The notes beneath the pieces were generated by a model, which was given only the letters and a program-made list of their open reading frames with translations, was not told the origin of the DNA and made no database searches. Source: Neorhizobium sp. SOG26 (GTDB lineage: Bacteria; Pseudomonadota; Alphaproteobacteria; Rhizobiales; Rhizobiaceae). From it: DNA of 64,000 bases. Positions 8,135-17,184 of the stretch are shown piece by piece. The position numbers were made by a program, and so were the translations under genes. Location: contig NZ_CP025512.1 in assembly GCF_003491345.1 (NCBI RefSeq), positions 1,364,001-1,428,000 of the forward strand. Reading direction: 5' to 3'. How positions within the stretch are numbered: the stretch's first letter is position 1; the number at the start of each line of letters is the position of its first letter.

Positions 8135-8153
8135 TTGTTGTGCGAAGCAACAA
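8135..8153. repeat. Short inverted repeat in the spacer before the ABC operon
   Basis: TTGTTG (8135-8140) and CAACAA (8148-8153) flank a 7-base spacer, followed by an A-rich tract. It lies in the 169-base gap between pcs and the importer operon. It could be a repressor operator for the operon or a weak terminator of pcs; the sequence does not decide. Confidence 0.3.
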
Positions 8154-8274
8154 AAACGGTATCAATATGTCATCGGCCGCTCGGGTCCTGCTTGTGAAGC
8201 GGCTGCAAAAAACAATGCGCTGTCATGCCATTAAGCCTCGTTAGAAGGTGGCAAAGTCGGCGACAGGGGGTTCG

Positions 8275-9849
8275 GTGACTTTATCCGCAGGTCCAACAAG
8301 CGTTCCGCTTTTGTCGGTTCGAGGTTTGACCAAGCTGTTCGGGAGCTTTGCGGCCTGCAACGGCGTTGATCTCGATATCGCTCCGGGCGAAATCCACGCA
8401 TTGCTGGGCGAAAACGGCGCAGGCAAGTCCACGCTGGTCAAGATGCTGTTCGGCGTGCTGCAGCCGAGCGCAGGCGATATCCTCTGGGAGGGTCGTAGCG
8501 TCGCCATCAATTCTCCGGGTGAGGCGCGCCAGCTTGGCATCGGGATGGTGTTCCAGCACTTTTCCCTGTTCGAGGCGCTGACGGTTGCCGAAAACATCGC
8601 CCTTTCTCTCGACCCGAAGATATCGCTCGCCAAGATTTCTGACGAAGCTGCCGCCTTGTCCAAGGCTTATGGGCTGCCGCTCGACCCGAATGCTCATGTT
8701 GCCGACCTTTCCGTGGGCGAACGCCAACGCATCGAGATCGTCCGCGCGCTGCTGCAGAACCCGAAGCTGATCATTCTGGACGAGCCGACTTCGGTGCTGA
8801 CGCCGCAGGAAGCGGACCGCTTGTTCGAGACACTGTTCAAGCTGCGGTCGGAAGGGCGCTCGGTGCTTTACATCAGTCACCGGCTCGAGGAAGTGCAGAG
8901 GATCTGCGACCGTGCAACGGTTCTCCGGCACGGCAAGGTCACCGGTGCGTGTGACCCGAAGCAGGAGACGCCAGGCTCGCTCGCTCGCATGATGGTGGGC
9001 TCGGAAGTGGCCCAGGTTCATCGTGATGGCAGTGCCGCGCTTGGTGATGTCGGGCTCGAGGTCAGGAACCTCAGCGTTCCGGCTCGCACACCATTTGCGA
9101 TGTCCCTGAAGAATATCTCGATGACGGTGCGTGCTGGCGAGGTTCTCGCGGTTGCGGGTGTGGCTGGCAACGGCCAGAGCGAGTTGTTCGACGCGCTATC
9201 TGGCGAATTCCCTGTGACCGATGACGCTGCGATCCGTATCCGCGGCAAGGCTGTCGGTCGCCTGGGTATCAACGGTCGGCGCCTGTTGGGTGCCGGGTTC
9301 GTGCCGGAAGAGCGTCACGGGCACGCGGCCGTCTCGGCCATGTCGCTATCGGACAACCTTCTGCTCGCCCGCAGTCGTTCGGACAAGCGGGCGTTTTTGT
9401 CGGGCGGTGCGGCCTCGATCATTCGCTATGATGCGATCCGTTCCGCCGCCCGCCGCATCTGCGAAAAGATGGACGTGCGCAAGAGCGGCGACGACCCGCT
9501 TGCCGGGTCACTGTCCGGTGGCAACCTGCAGAAATTCATCGTCGGTCGTGAGTTGGATCGGCAGCCGACCGTGCTGATCGTGAACCAGCCGACGTGGGGC
9601 GTGGATGCCGGGGCCGCAAGCCGCATCCGCCAAGCCCTGATTGACCTGGCCAAGGCCGGCTCGGCTGTGGTCGTCATCAGCCAGGATCTCGACGAGATCT
9701 TCGAGGTAGCGACGAACATCGCGGTGATCTCCGAAGGCAGGCTTTCTGCAGCCGAGCCGGCGGGCTCGCTGACGCTGGAGCGTATCGGACTGTTGATGGG
9801 GGGCATTCACGAGAGCCATCCTGTGCCGGAGGCTGCGCATGCGCATTGA
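8275..9849 (+). CDS. BmpA-type importer, double ATP-binding subunit
   Basis: About 524 residues with two ABC ATPase domains in one chain. Domain 1 has Walker A GENGAGKST, signature LSVGERQRIEIVRALLQNP and Walker B LIILDEPTSVLTPQE. Domain 2 has the degenerate Walker A GVAGNGQSE usual in sugar/nucleoside importers, the signature SGGNLQKFIVGREL and a Walker B-like LIVNQPTWGVDAGA, where the normal Asp-Glu is Asn-Gln. So the second site is probably non-hydrolytic, as is common in this family. I chose GTG 8275, with AGGGGG five bases upstream; GTG 8248 is the longer alternative. It overlaps the first permease gene by 11 bases. Confidence 0.9.
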   Translation: MTLSAGPTSVPLLSVRGLTKLFGSFAACNGVDLDIAPGEIHALLGENGAGKSTLVKMLFGVLQPSAGDILWEGRSVAINSPGEARQLGIGMVFQHFSLFEALTVAENIALSLDPKISLAKISDEAAALSKAYGLPLDPNAHVADLSVGERQRIEIVRALLQNPKLIILDEPTSVLTPQEADRLFETLFKLRSEGRSVLYISHRLEEVQRICDRATVLRHGKVTGACDPKQETPGSLARMMVGSEVAQVHRDGSAALGDVGLEVRNLSVPARTPFAMSLKNISMTVRAGEVLAVAGVAGNGQSELFDALSGEFPVTDDAAIRIRGKAVGRLGINGRRLLGAGFVPEERHGHAAVSAMSLSDNLLLARSRSDKRAFLSGGAASIIRYDAIRSAARRICEKMDVRKSGDDPLAGSLSGGNLQKFIVGRELDRQPTVLIVNQPTWGVDAGAASRIRQALIDLAKAGSAVVVISQDLDEIFEVATNIAVISEGRLSAAEPAGSLTLERIGLLMGGIHESHPVPEAAHAH

Positions 9850-10927
9850 ACTTCAAAAGCGCGCGCGCGTCTCGACGCTCTTCTCGATCGTATCGCCGAT
9901 ACTGGCTCTTGCTTTGACGCTGGTGTTCGGTGGCATCATGTTCTGGTTGCTCGGCAAAAGCCCGCTCGGAGCGCTCCACAGCTTCTTCATCGAACCTTTG
10001 CTGGAAGTATGGTCGCTGCACGAGCTTGCGATCAAGGCTGCGCCGCTGATCCTGATCGGCGTCGGCCTTGCCGTCTGCTACCGGTCGAACAACTGGAATA
10101 TCGGCGCCGAGGGTCAGTTCACGATCGGCGCAATTACGGGCTCGATCCTGCCGGTGCTGAACCCCGACTGGCACTCGCCGCTGATCCTGCCGCTGATGCT
10201 GGTCATGGGCATGCTGGGTGGTGCGCTTTACGCCGGAATTCCGGCGCTCCTGAAGACGCGGTTCAACACCAATGAAATCCTGACGAGCCTGATGCTCGTC
10301 TATATTGCACAGCTTTTCCTGGACTGGCTGGTGCGTGGACCGTGGCGCGACCCGCAGGGCTATAACTTCCCCCAGACCAAGAGCTTCCAGATCGAAGCCG
10401 TCCTGCCGGAAATCCTGGCGTCCGGGCGCGCGCATTGGGCCTTCATCTTCGCCATCGTTGCGGCAATCGCGCTCTGGTTCATGATGCGCTTCATGCTGAA
10501 GGGCTTTGAGGTGTCTGTGCTTGGCCAATCGGAGCGGGCAGGGCGTTTCGCCGGTTTTTCGGCGCGCAAGATGGTTTGGTTCTCGATGCTGCTGTCCGGC
10601 GCCTTGGCGGGTCTCGCGGGCATCTCTGAAGTGTCGGGCTCCATCGGCCACGTGCAGCCGAGCATCTCGCCGGGCTACGGCTTTACCGCGATCATCGTGG
10701 CTTTCCTCGGTCGCCTGAACCCCTTGGGGATCATTGCCTCCGGCCTCGTTCTTGCACTTACTTACCTCGGGGGAGAGGCAGCACAGCTGTCGATCGGCAT
10801 TTCGGACAAGGTTAGCCGCGTCTTCCAGGGCCTGCTTCTCTTCTTCGTGCTCTCCTGTGACACGCTGATCCACTACCGCATCCGCTTGCACTTCGGGCGC
10901 ACAAGACCTGCTGAGGTGGCCGGCTGA
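9839..10927 (+). CDS. BmpA-type importer permease 1
   Basis: A 362-residue BPD_transp_2 permease with about nine to ten helices. Characteristic blocks are GVGLAVCYRSNNWNIGAEGQ, ALLKTRFNTNEILTSLMLVY and ISEVSGSIGHVQPSISPGYG. The asparagine-rich NWNIGAEGQ segment is the family mark of the larger permease (YufP type) in nucleoside importers. Start and stop both overlap neighbours (11 bases with the ATPase gene, one base with the second permease), so the cistrons are translationally coupled. Confidence 0.92.
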   Translation: MRIELQKRARVSTLFSIVSPILALALTLVFGGIMFWLLGKSPLGALHSFFIEPLLEVWSLHELAIKAAPLILIGVGLAVCYRSNNWNIGAEGQFTIGAITGSILPVLNPDWHSPLILPLMLVMGMLGGALYAGIPALLKTRFNTNEILTSLMLVYIAQLFLDWLVRGPWRDPQGYNFPQTKSFQIEAVLPEILASGRAHWAFIFAIVAAIALWFMMRFMLKGFEVSVLGQSERAGRFAGFSARKMVWFSMLLSGALAGLAGISEVSGSIGHVQPSISPGYGFTAIIVAFLGRLNPLGIIASGLVLALTYLGGEAAQLSIGISDKVSRVFQGLLLFFVLSCDTLIHYRIRLHFGRTRPAEVAG

Positions 10928-11841
10928 TGTTTGAAGCGATCCTCCTTACTGTCATCACCGCCTCCACTCCGCTGGTCATCGCCGCGCTTGGCGAGCTGGT
11001 GACCGAGCGCGCTGGCGTGCTGAACCTCGGCGTCGAAGGCATGATGATCATGGGCGCCGTTTGCGCCTTCGCCACCGCACAACTCACCGGCTCGCCCTAC
11101 CTTGGCATCCTCGGCGGCATCCTGGGTGGCGGCCTGTTCTCGCTGCTGTTCGGTTTCCTGACGCTGACGTTGGTCGCCAACCAGGTGGCGACGGGCCTCG
11201 CCCTGACGATCCTCGGCCTCGGCCTGTCCGGCCAGATCGGTGAAAGCTTCGTCGGCCAGTCAGGCATCAAGCTGCAGCCGATCGCCATTCCGTTCCTGTC
11301 GCAGCTGCCGCTTGTCGGTCGGGTGCTCTTCGCGCAGGACCTCACCTTCTACCTGTCGATCGCGCTCGTCATCGGCATCAGCTGGTTCCTGTTCAAGAGC
11401 CGTGCAGGGCTGAAGGTTCGGGCGATCGGCGACAACCACGGCTCCGCCCACGCGCTCGGCATCCACGTCATCCGCACGCGTTACCTTGCGGTGCTGTTTG
11501 GTGGCGCCTGCGCCGGGCTCGCCGGAGCGCAGCTGTCGCTCGTCTACACCCCGCAATGGGTGGAAAACATGTCAGCCGGCCGCGGCTGGATCGCGCTTGC
11601 GCTCGTGGTGTTCGCGTCATGGCGGCCGTGGCGTGTGCTCGCCGGCGGCTACCTTTTCGGCGCCGTCACCATCGGCCAGCTTCACGCGCAGGCCTTCGGG
11701 CTTGGCGTGCCCTCGCAACTTCTGTCCGCACTTCCGTATGCGGCCACTATTGTCGTGCTGATTATCATCTCGCATAATCGCCGCACGACCCTCATCAATA
11801 CGCCGGCGTCGCTCGGGAAGCCTTTTGTGCCCGAACGGTGA
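10927..11841 (+). CDS. BmpA-type importer permease 2
   Basis: A 304-residue permease paired with the preceding gene, with about eight helices. Family blocks are [20 protein letters not shown] near the start, [20 protein letters not shown] in the middle, and [20 protein letters not shown] near the end. Permeases of this smaller type (YufQ) form the heterodimeric channel with YufP-like partners. The ATG overlaps the last base of the previous stop. The gap to the binding-protein gene is 43 bases. Confidence 0.92.
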   Translation: MFEAILLTVITASTPLVIAALGELVTERAGVLNLGVEGMMIMGAVCAFATAQLTGSPYLGILGGILGGGLFSLLFGFLTLTLVANQVATGLALTILGLGLSGQIGESFVGQSGIKLQPIAIPFLSQLPLVGRVLFAQDLTFYLSIALVIGISWFLFKSRAGLKVRAIGDNHGSAHALGIHVIRTRYLAVLFGGACAGLAGAQLSLVYTPQWVENMSAGRGWIALALVVFASWRPWRVLAGGYLFGAVTIGQLHAQAFGLGVPSQLLSALPYAATIVVLIIISHNRRTTLINTPASLGKPFVPER

Positions 11842-11884
11842 CCGCGATACCAGATCACGTGCTTCAGCCAGTAGAGGTTAGGAA

Positions 11885-12958
11885 ATGAAGAAACTGATTA
11901 TCGCACTTGCCGCATCGGCCGCCCTGCTGGGCGGATTCTCGACCGGCGCCCAGGCCCAGGAAAAGAAGAAGGTCTGTTTCATTTACGTCGGCTCCAAGAC
12001 GGACGGCGGCTGGACGCAGGCCCATGACATTGGTCGCCAGGAGCTGCAGAAGACGCTGGGCGACAAGATCGAGACCCCTTATCTCGAAAACGTCCCGGAA
12101 GGTCCGGATGCCGAGCGCGCGATCGAGCGCATGGCGCGTTCCGGCTGCGCGATGATCTTCACGACCTCGTTCGGCTTCATGGACGCCACCGTCAAGGTTG
12201 CTGCCAAGTTCCCGGACGTGAAGTTCGAACATGCGACCGGCTTCAAGGCCGCACCTAACCTCGCGACCTACAACTCTCGCTTCTACGAAGGCCGCTACAT
12301 CCAGGGCCAGATCGCCGCGAAGATGTCGAAGAAGGGTCTTGCCGGCTACATCGCATCCTTCCCGATCCCGGAAGTTGTCATGGGCATCAACGCCTTCGAA
12401 CTTGGCGCTAAGTCCATCAACCCGAACTTCAAGCTGAAGGTGGTCTGGGCCAACACCTGGTTCGACCCGGGTAAGGAAGCCGACGCAGCCAAGGCCCTGA
12501 TCGACCAGGGCGTCGACATCCTGACGCAGCACACGGATACGACGGCCCCGATGCAGGTTGCCGCAGAGCGTGGCATCCCGGCATTCGGCCAGGCTTCCGA
12601 CATGATCGCGGCCGGCCCGAAGACGCAGTTGACGGCAATCGTCGACACCTGGGGCGCTTATTACATCAAGCGCACGCAGGCGCTTCTCGACGGTACCTGG
12701 AAGTCCGAGCAGATCTGGGACGGCCTGAAGGACGGCATCCTGACCATGGCGCCCTACACCAATATGCCTGACGACGTGAAGGCGATGGCGGAAGAGACCG
12801 AAGCCAAGATCAAGTCCGGTGAACTGCACCCGTTCACGGGCCCGATCAACAAGCAGGACGGTTCGCCGTGGCTGAAGGCTGGCGAGAAGCCGGAAGACGG
12901 CGTGCTGCTCGGCATGAACTTCTACGTCGAAGGCGTGGACGACAAGCTGCCGCAGTAA
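11885..12958 (+). CDS. BMP-family periplasmic binding protein, nucleoside-type importer
   Basis: A 357-residue secreted protein. The signal peptide MKKLIIALAASAALL...AQA is of the SPase I type with likely cleavage after residue 24; no lipobox cysteine is seen, unlike many BmpA/PnrA proteins. The BMP domain follows (KVCFIYVGSKTDGGWTQAHD, and later TTSFGFMDATVKVAAKFPDV). Known members bind purine nucleosides, though some bind other ligands, so nucleoside uptake is an inference. Placing the binding protein last, before a strong terminator, is unusual in some genomes but would allow its own expression level. Confidence 0.9.
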   Translation: MKKLIIALAASAALLGGFSTGAQAQEKKKVCFIYVGSKTDGGWTQAHDIGRQELQKTLGDKIETPYLENVPEGPDAERAIERMARSGCAMIFTTSFGFMDATVKVAAKFPDVKFEHATGFKAAPNLATYNSRFYEGRYIQGQIAAKMSKKGLAGYIASFPIPEVVMGINAFELGAKSINPNFKLKVVWANTWFDPGKEADAAKALIDQGVDILTQHTDTTAPMQVAAERGIPAFGQASDMIAAGPKTQLTAIVDTWGAYYIKRTQALLDGTWKSEQIWDGLKDGILTMAPYTNMPDDVKAMAEETEAKIKSGELHPFTGPINKQDGSPWLKAGEKPEDGVLLGMNFYVEGVDDKLPQ

Positions 12959-12975
12959 GCGGACCGCAAACACTC

Positions 12976-13002
12976 AAGGGGCGTCTTCGGGCGCCCTTTT
13001 TG
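12976..13002 (+). terminator. Rho-independent terminator of the importer operon
   Basis: A ten-pair stem, AAGGGGCGTC with GGCGCCCTTT (including two G-T pairs), is closed by a TTCG tetraloop at 12986-12989 and followed by a run of Ts. It begins 18 bases after the binding-protein stop codon. Confidence 0.85.
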
Positions 13003-13085
13003 TTTCTGGCCTACACACTGCGTTTGTCGCGCAGCATCCAACTCGGTGCTACAACCCGCGCGATCGTAGATAGGGAGATTCGTGT

Positions 13086-14447
13086 ATGAGCCGCTCATGC
13101 CTTGCCGTCATCCTGGCCGCCGGTGACAGCACCCGGATGAAGTCATCGAAATCGAAGGTACTTCATGACGTGGCCGGGCGCCCGATGATCGCCCATGTCA
13201 TGGCGGCGGTGGCTGCGGCCGGTGTGTCAGATGCGGCCCTGGTGGTCGGTCGCGATGCGGACGCAGTCGCCAAAGCGGCGGCACTAGAGGGCTTAAACGT
13301 CGAGACTGTTCTACAGACCGAGCGTCGCGGAACGGGGCATGCCGTGCTGACGGCGAAAGATGCCATCGCGCGCGGCTATGACGACGTCATTGTCACCTAC
13401 GGTGACGTGCCGCTGGTGCAGCCGTCCTCGTTCGCGGCAGCGCGCGAACGACTTGCAGAAGGTGCCGACGTTGTCGTCATCGGCTTCCACACAGACAAGC
13501 CCACCGGCTACGGCCGGCTTCTGGTCGAAGGCGGCGAGCTGATTGCCATCCGTGAAGAACGCGACGCAACGGACGAAGAGCGCAAGGTTACCTGGTGCAA
13601 CAGCGGCCTGATGGCGATCAACGGCCGTAACGCGCTGGCTTTCCTTGAGCGGATCACCAACAACAACGCCAAGGGAGAGTATTACCTGACGGATGTCGTG
13701 GAGATCGCACGCTCTGCTGGCGGCAAGGTGGTGGCCGTGGATGCGCCGGAAACCGAGGTGGCGGGCTGCAACAACCGCGCCGAACTCGCCTCTCTCGAAA
13801 AGCTGTGGCAGCAGCGCCGGCGCCATGAAGTCATGGTTTCGGGCGTGACGATGATCGCTCCGGAAACGGTGTTCCTGTCGTTCGACACAAAGATTGGTCA
13901 GGACGCGATAATCGAGCCGAACGTCGTCTTCGGTCCAGGTGCTGTTATTGAGGAAGGCGCCGTCATCCACGCGTTTTCACACATCGAGGGCGCCCGCGTC
14001 GCAAGTGGTGCGACGGTGGGGCCTTTCGCACGGTTGCGCCCGGGTGCGGACCTGATGGAAGGCTCCAAGGTCGGTAACTTCTGCGAGGTGAAGAATGCGA
14101 CGATCGCCGAAGGCGCGAAGGTAAATCACCTGACCTATATTGGCGACGCGGCGGTGGGCGCCAAATCGAACATCGGGGCCGGGACCATCACCTGCAACTA
14201 TGACGGCGTGAACAAACACAAGACGACAATCGGCGCGAACGCGTTTATCGGCTCGAATTCCTCGCTCGTTGCGCCAGTGTCGATCGGGGATGGATCCTAT
14301 GTGGCCTCGGGCAGCGTCATCACCGAAGACGTGCCTGCCAATGCGCTGGCGCTCGGGCGCGCGCGGCAGGAGGTGAAGCCGGAGCGCGCCAGCGTGATCC
14401 GTGAGCGGGCACTGGCTTTGAAGGCGGCAAAGAAGGCGTCCAAGTAA
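13086..14447 (+). CDS. glmU: Bifunctional UDP-GlcNAc pyrophosphorylase / GlcN-1-P acetyltransferase
   Basis: A 453-residue protein. The N-terminal uridyltransferase half starts with [15 protein letters not shown], whose LAAGxSTRM loop binds UTP. The C-terminal half is a left-handed beta-helix of hexapeptide repeats ([20 protein letters not shown] and onward) with the acetyl-CoA-site block [20 protein letters not shown]. GlmU makes UDP-N-acetylglucosamine for peptidoglycan and lipopolysaccharide. GGGAG precedes the ATG by nine bases. It lies 121 bases upstream of glmS, the enzyme two steps earlier in the same pathway. Confidence 0.97.
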   Translation: MSRSCLAVILAAGDSTRMKSSKSKVLHDVAGRPMIAHVMAAVAAAGVSDAALVVGRDADAVAKAAALEGLNVETVLQTERRGTGHAVLTAKDAIARGYDDVIVTYGDVPLVQPSSFAAARERLAEGADVVVIGFHTDKPTGYGRLLVEGGELIAIREERDATDEERKVTWCNSGLMAINGRNALAFLERITNNNAKGEYYLTDVVEIARSAGGKVVAVDAPETEVAGCNNRAELASLEKLWQQRRRHEVMVSGVTMIAPETVFLSFDTKIGQDAIIEPNVVFGPGAVIEEGAVIHAFSHIEGARVASGATVGPFARLRPGADLMEGSKVGNFCEVKNATIAEGAKVNHLTYIGDAAVGAKSNIGAGTITCNYDGVNKHKTTIGANAFIGSNSSLVAPVSIGDGSYVASGSVITEDVPANALALGRARQEVKPERASVIRERALALKAAKKASK

Positions 14448-14568
14448 ACTTAGGCACTGTAGGTCGAAGCTGCATTTCAGTCGTTCATCAAATGTGTGAT
14501 CGGAGGACTTGCGGCCACAAGGGAAGCCGCTAGGTCTTTGCCGGCTGAGCGGAGCGTGAGGGGTTGAT

Positions 14569-16395
14569 ATGTGCGGAATTGTCGGGATCGTTGGGCAGGA
14601 GCCGGTTGCCGGTCGTCTGGTGGATGCACTGCGGCGGCTTGAATACCGCGGTTACGATTCTGCAGGCGTCGCCACTATCCATGACGGCCGTCTCGACCGG
14701 CGCCGCGCCGGAGGCAAGCTCTTCAACCTCGAAAAGAAGCTCGACGAGGAACCGCTTCCCGGGATCATCGGCATCGCTCATACCCGCTGGGCCACGCATG
14801 GTGTGCCGAACGTAACCAATGCCCATCCGCATTTCGTGGATGGCGTGGCCGTCGTCCACAACGGTATCATCGAGAACTTCTCGGAACTAAAGGACGAACT
14901 GGTCAGCGACGGCGCGGTCTTCGAGAGCCAGACGGATACGGAGGTCGTGGCTCACCTTCTCGCGAAATATCGTCGGGAAGGGATGAGCCAAAGGCAGGCG
15001 ATGCTTGCCATGCTCAACCGCGTATCCGGCGCCTATGCTCTGGTGGTGATCTTCCAGGACGACCCGAACACCATCATGGCCGCACGCTTCGGGCCGCCGC
15101 TTGCCATCGGCCACGGCCGCGGAGAGATGTTCTTGGGTTCGGACGCCATCGCGCTTGCGCCTTTCACCACCGAGATCACCTATCTCGTTGACGGCGATTG
15201 CGCGATCATGACGCGCAACGGCGTCGAGATCATCGACTACGACGGCAAGCCGTTGGTTCGGAAGAGCCAGATTTCGCAGGCCGCTGCCTTCATGGTCGAC
15301 AAGGGCAACCATCGCCACTTCATGGAGAAGGAGATCTACGAGCAGCCGGAGATCATCTCCCATGCGCTCGGCCACTATATCGATTTCGCCAGCCACACAG
15401 TAAAGCCGAACCAAAGCGACATCGACTTCGGTGCTGTCTCCGGTCTCGCCATCTCGGCCTGCGGCACGGCCTATTTGTCCGGCCTCGTCGGCAAATACTG
15501 GTTTGAGCGGTATGCGCGCCTGCCGGTCGAGATCGACGTTGCCTCCGAGTTTCGTTACCGCGAACTGCCTCTGTCTCCATCGCAGGCAGCCCTGTTCATC
15601 TCACAGTCCGGTGAAACGGCCGACACGCTGGCTTCGCTGCGCTACTGCAAGGAGCAGGGGTTGAAGATCGGTGCGGTGGTGAACGTGAAGGAGTCGACCA
15701 TCGCACGGGAATCCGATGCGATTTTTCCAATCCTTGCCGGCCCGGAAATCGGTGTTGCCTCGACCAAGGCCTTCACCTGCCAGCTGGCGGTGCTTGCCGC
15801 GCTTGCGATCGGGGCGGGGCGCGCCCGTGGCACGGTGACAGCGGCCGATGAAAAAGCGATGGTCAAGCATCTCGCCGAAATGCCGCGCATCATGAGCCGG
15901 GTGCTCAACGAGATCCAGCCGCAGATCGAGGCGCTGTCGCGCGAGCTTTCGCGCTTCAAGGACGTGCTGTATCTCGGTCGCGGCACCAGCTATCCGCTGG
16001 CGCTCGAAGGTGCGCTGAAGCTCAAGGAAATCTCCTACATCCACGCCGAAGGTTATGCGGCGGGTGAGCTCAAGCATGGACCGATCGCCCTGATCGACGA
16101 ATATATGCCGGTGATCGTGATTGCGCCCCATGACCGCTTCTTCGAGAAGACGATCTCCAACATGCAGGAAGTCGCCGCGCGCGGCGGCAAGATTATCTTC
16201 ATTACCGATGAAGCGGGTGCCGCTGCGTCGAAGCTCCCGACCATGGCGACGATCACGTTGCCGAATGTGGACGAGATCATCTCACCGATGATCTACTCAC
16301 TGCCGATCCAGTTGCTGGCCTATCATACGGCCGTCTTCATGGGTACGGACGTCGACCAGCCGCGCAACCTCGCGAAGTCGGTCACCGTGGAGTGA
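14569..16395 (+). CDS. glmS: Glutamine-fructose-6-phosphate aminotransferase
   Basis: A 608-residue enzyme. The N-terminal glutaminase starts MCGIVGIVGQEPVAG with Cys at position 2 as the nucleophile after Met removal; YRGYDSAGV and HTRWATHGVPN line its active site. Two SIS sugar-isomerase domains follow, with SACGTAYLSG, ISQSGETADTLAS and GRGTSYPLALEGALKLKE, and the protein ends DVDQPRNLAKSVTVE, the conserved C-tail. It converts fructose-6-phosphate and glutamine to glucosamine-6-phosphate. GAGGGG precedes the ATG. No glmS ribozyme-like structure is apparent in the leader, as expected outside Firmicutes. Confidence 0.98.
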   Translation: MCGIVGIVGQEPVAGRLVDALRRLEYRGYDSAGVATIHDGRLDRRRAGGKLFNLEKKLDEEPLPGIIGIAHTRWATHGVPNVTNAHPHFVDGVAVVHNGIIENFSELKDELVSDGAVFESQTDTEVVAHLLAKYRREGMSQRQAMLAMLNRVSGAYALVVIFQDDPNTIMAARFGPPLAIGHGRGEMFLGSDAIALAPFTTEITYLVDGDCAIMTRNGVEIIDYDGKPLVRKSQISQAAAFMVDKGNHRHFMEKEIYEQPEIISHALGHYIDFASHTVKPNQSDIDFGAVSGLAISACGTAYLSGLVGKYWFERYARLPVEIDVASEFRYRELPLSPSQAALFISQSGETADTLASLRYCKEQGLKIGAVVNVKESTIARESDAIFPILAGPEIGVASTKAFTCQLAVLAALAIGAGRARGTVTAADEKAMVKHLAEMPRIMSRVLNEIQPQIEALSRELSRFKDVLYLGRGTSYPLALEGALKLKEISYIHAEGYAAGELKHGPIALIDEYMPVIVIAPHDRFFEKTISNMQEVAARGGKIIFITDEAGAAASKLPTMATITLPNVDEIISPMIYSLPIQLLAYHTAVFMGTDVDQPRNLAKSVTVE

Positions 16396-16485
16396 TTACC
16401 CATCGCTTTTCCTTGCATCGCAGCATGGCATCCGGCATTGTCGCCACGAATGAGCCGCAATGCGCAGATGATGTAAGGAAACCCG

Positions 16486-17184
16486 ATGAGCGACAGTCCA
16501 GAGCGAATCTCGCTGGCCGGCCGCCTCAGGAACAATTTCCTCACCGGCCTGATCATCTGTGCCCCTCTGGCGATCACGATATGGCTGACCTTCACCTTCA
16601 TTGATTGGGCGGACAGCTGGGTTACGCCCTACATTCCGCAGCGTTACGATCCGCAATATTACCTGGATGTCGCGATCCCTGGTACCGGCCTGCTGATTGC
16701 CGTGTTGCTGATCACCATCGTCGGTTTCCTCGGCAAGAACCTGATCGGCCGCTCGATCGTCAACTTTGGCGAGTCGATCCTTCATCGCATGCCACTGGTG
16801 CGCACGATCTACCGCAGCGTGAAGCAGATCCTGGAGACGGTGCTGAAAGAGCAGTCGACCTCCTTCAAGAAATGCGGCCTCATCGAGTTCCCGAGCCCCG
16901 GGATGTGGGCACTGGTGTTCATCTCGGGTGATGCGCAGGGGGAAATCGCTGCGAAACTCAATGCTGATGGCGAGGAAATGATCGGCGTCTTCCTGCCGCC
17001 GACACCGGTGCCGACCGCAGGCTTTCTGATGTTCGTGCCGAGAAGCAAGGTCATCATGCTCGACATGACGCCGGAAGAGGGTGCTCGCCTGCTGATCTCG
17101 GGCGGCCTGATCGCCCCGGAATACAAGCCGCAGGGACAACCGGTTCCGGCTCTTGTTGCACCTATCCGGCCCGCAGGAACCTGA
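16486..17184 (+). CDS. DUF502 family membrane protein
   Basis: A 232-residue protein with two N-terminal hydrophobic helices (NFLTGLIICAPLAITIWLTF and IPGTGLLIAVLLITIVGFLG) and a soluble C-terminal domain. The sequence LHRMPLVRTIYRSVKQILET and the region SPGMWALVFISGD match the DUF502 family, inner-membrane proteins of unknown role found next to recG or glmS in many alphaproteobacteria. Its 3' end overlaps the convergent recG gene by 23 bases. Plant homologues (COV proteins) affect vascular patterning, which says little about the bacterial function. Confidence 0.82.
   Translation: MSDSPERISLAGRLRNNFLTGLIICAPLAITIWLTFTFIDWADSWVTPYIPQRYDPQYYLDVAIPGTGLLIAVLLITIVGFLGKNLIGRSIVNFGESILHRMPLVRTIYRSVKQILETVLKEQSTSFKKCGLIEFPSPGMWALVFISGDAQGEIAAKLNADGEEMIGVFLPPTPVPTAGFLMFVPRSKVIMLDMTPEEGARLLISGGLIAPEYKPQGQPVPALVAPIRPAGT

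Noticed and set aside
9677..10891. 404-codon frame antisense to the importer permease
   Set aside because: Shadow frame across two real genes, Asp/Arg/Gln-rich and without domains.
11864..12973. 369-codon frame antisense to the binding-protein gene
   Set aside because: Covers the BMP gene almost exactly in the opposite frame; composition artefact.
14448..14568. glmS ribozyme or riboswitch in the glmS leader
   Set aside because: No conserved pseudoknot core is visible, the spacer is short, and the ribozyme is known from Firmicutes.
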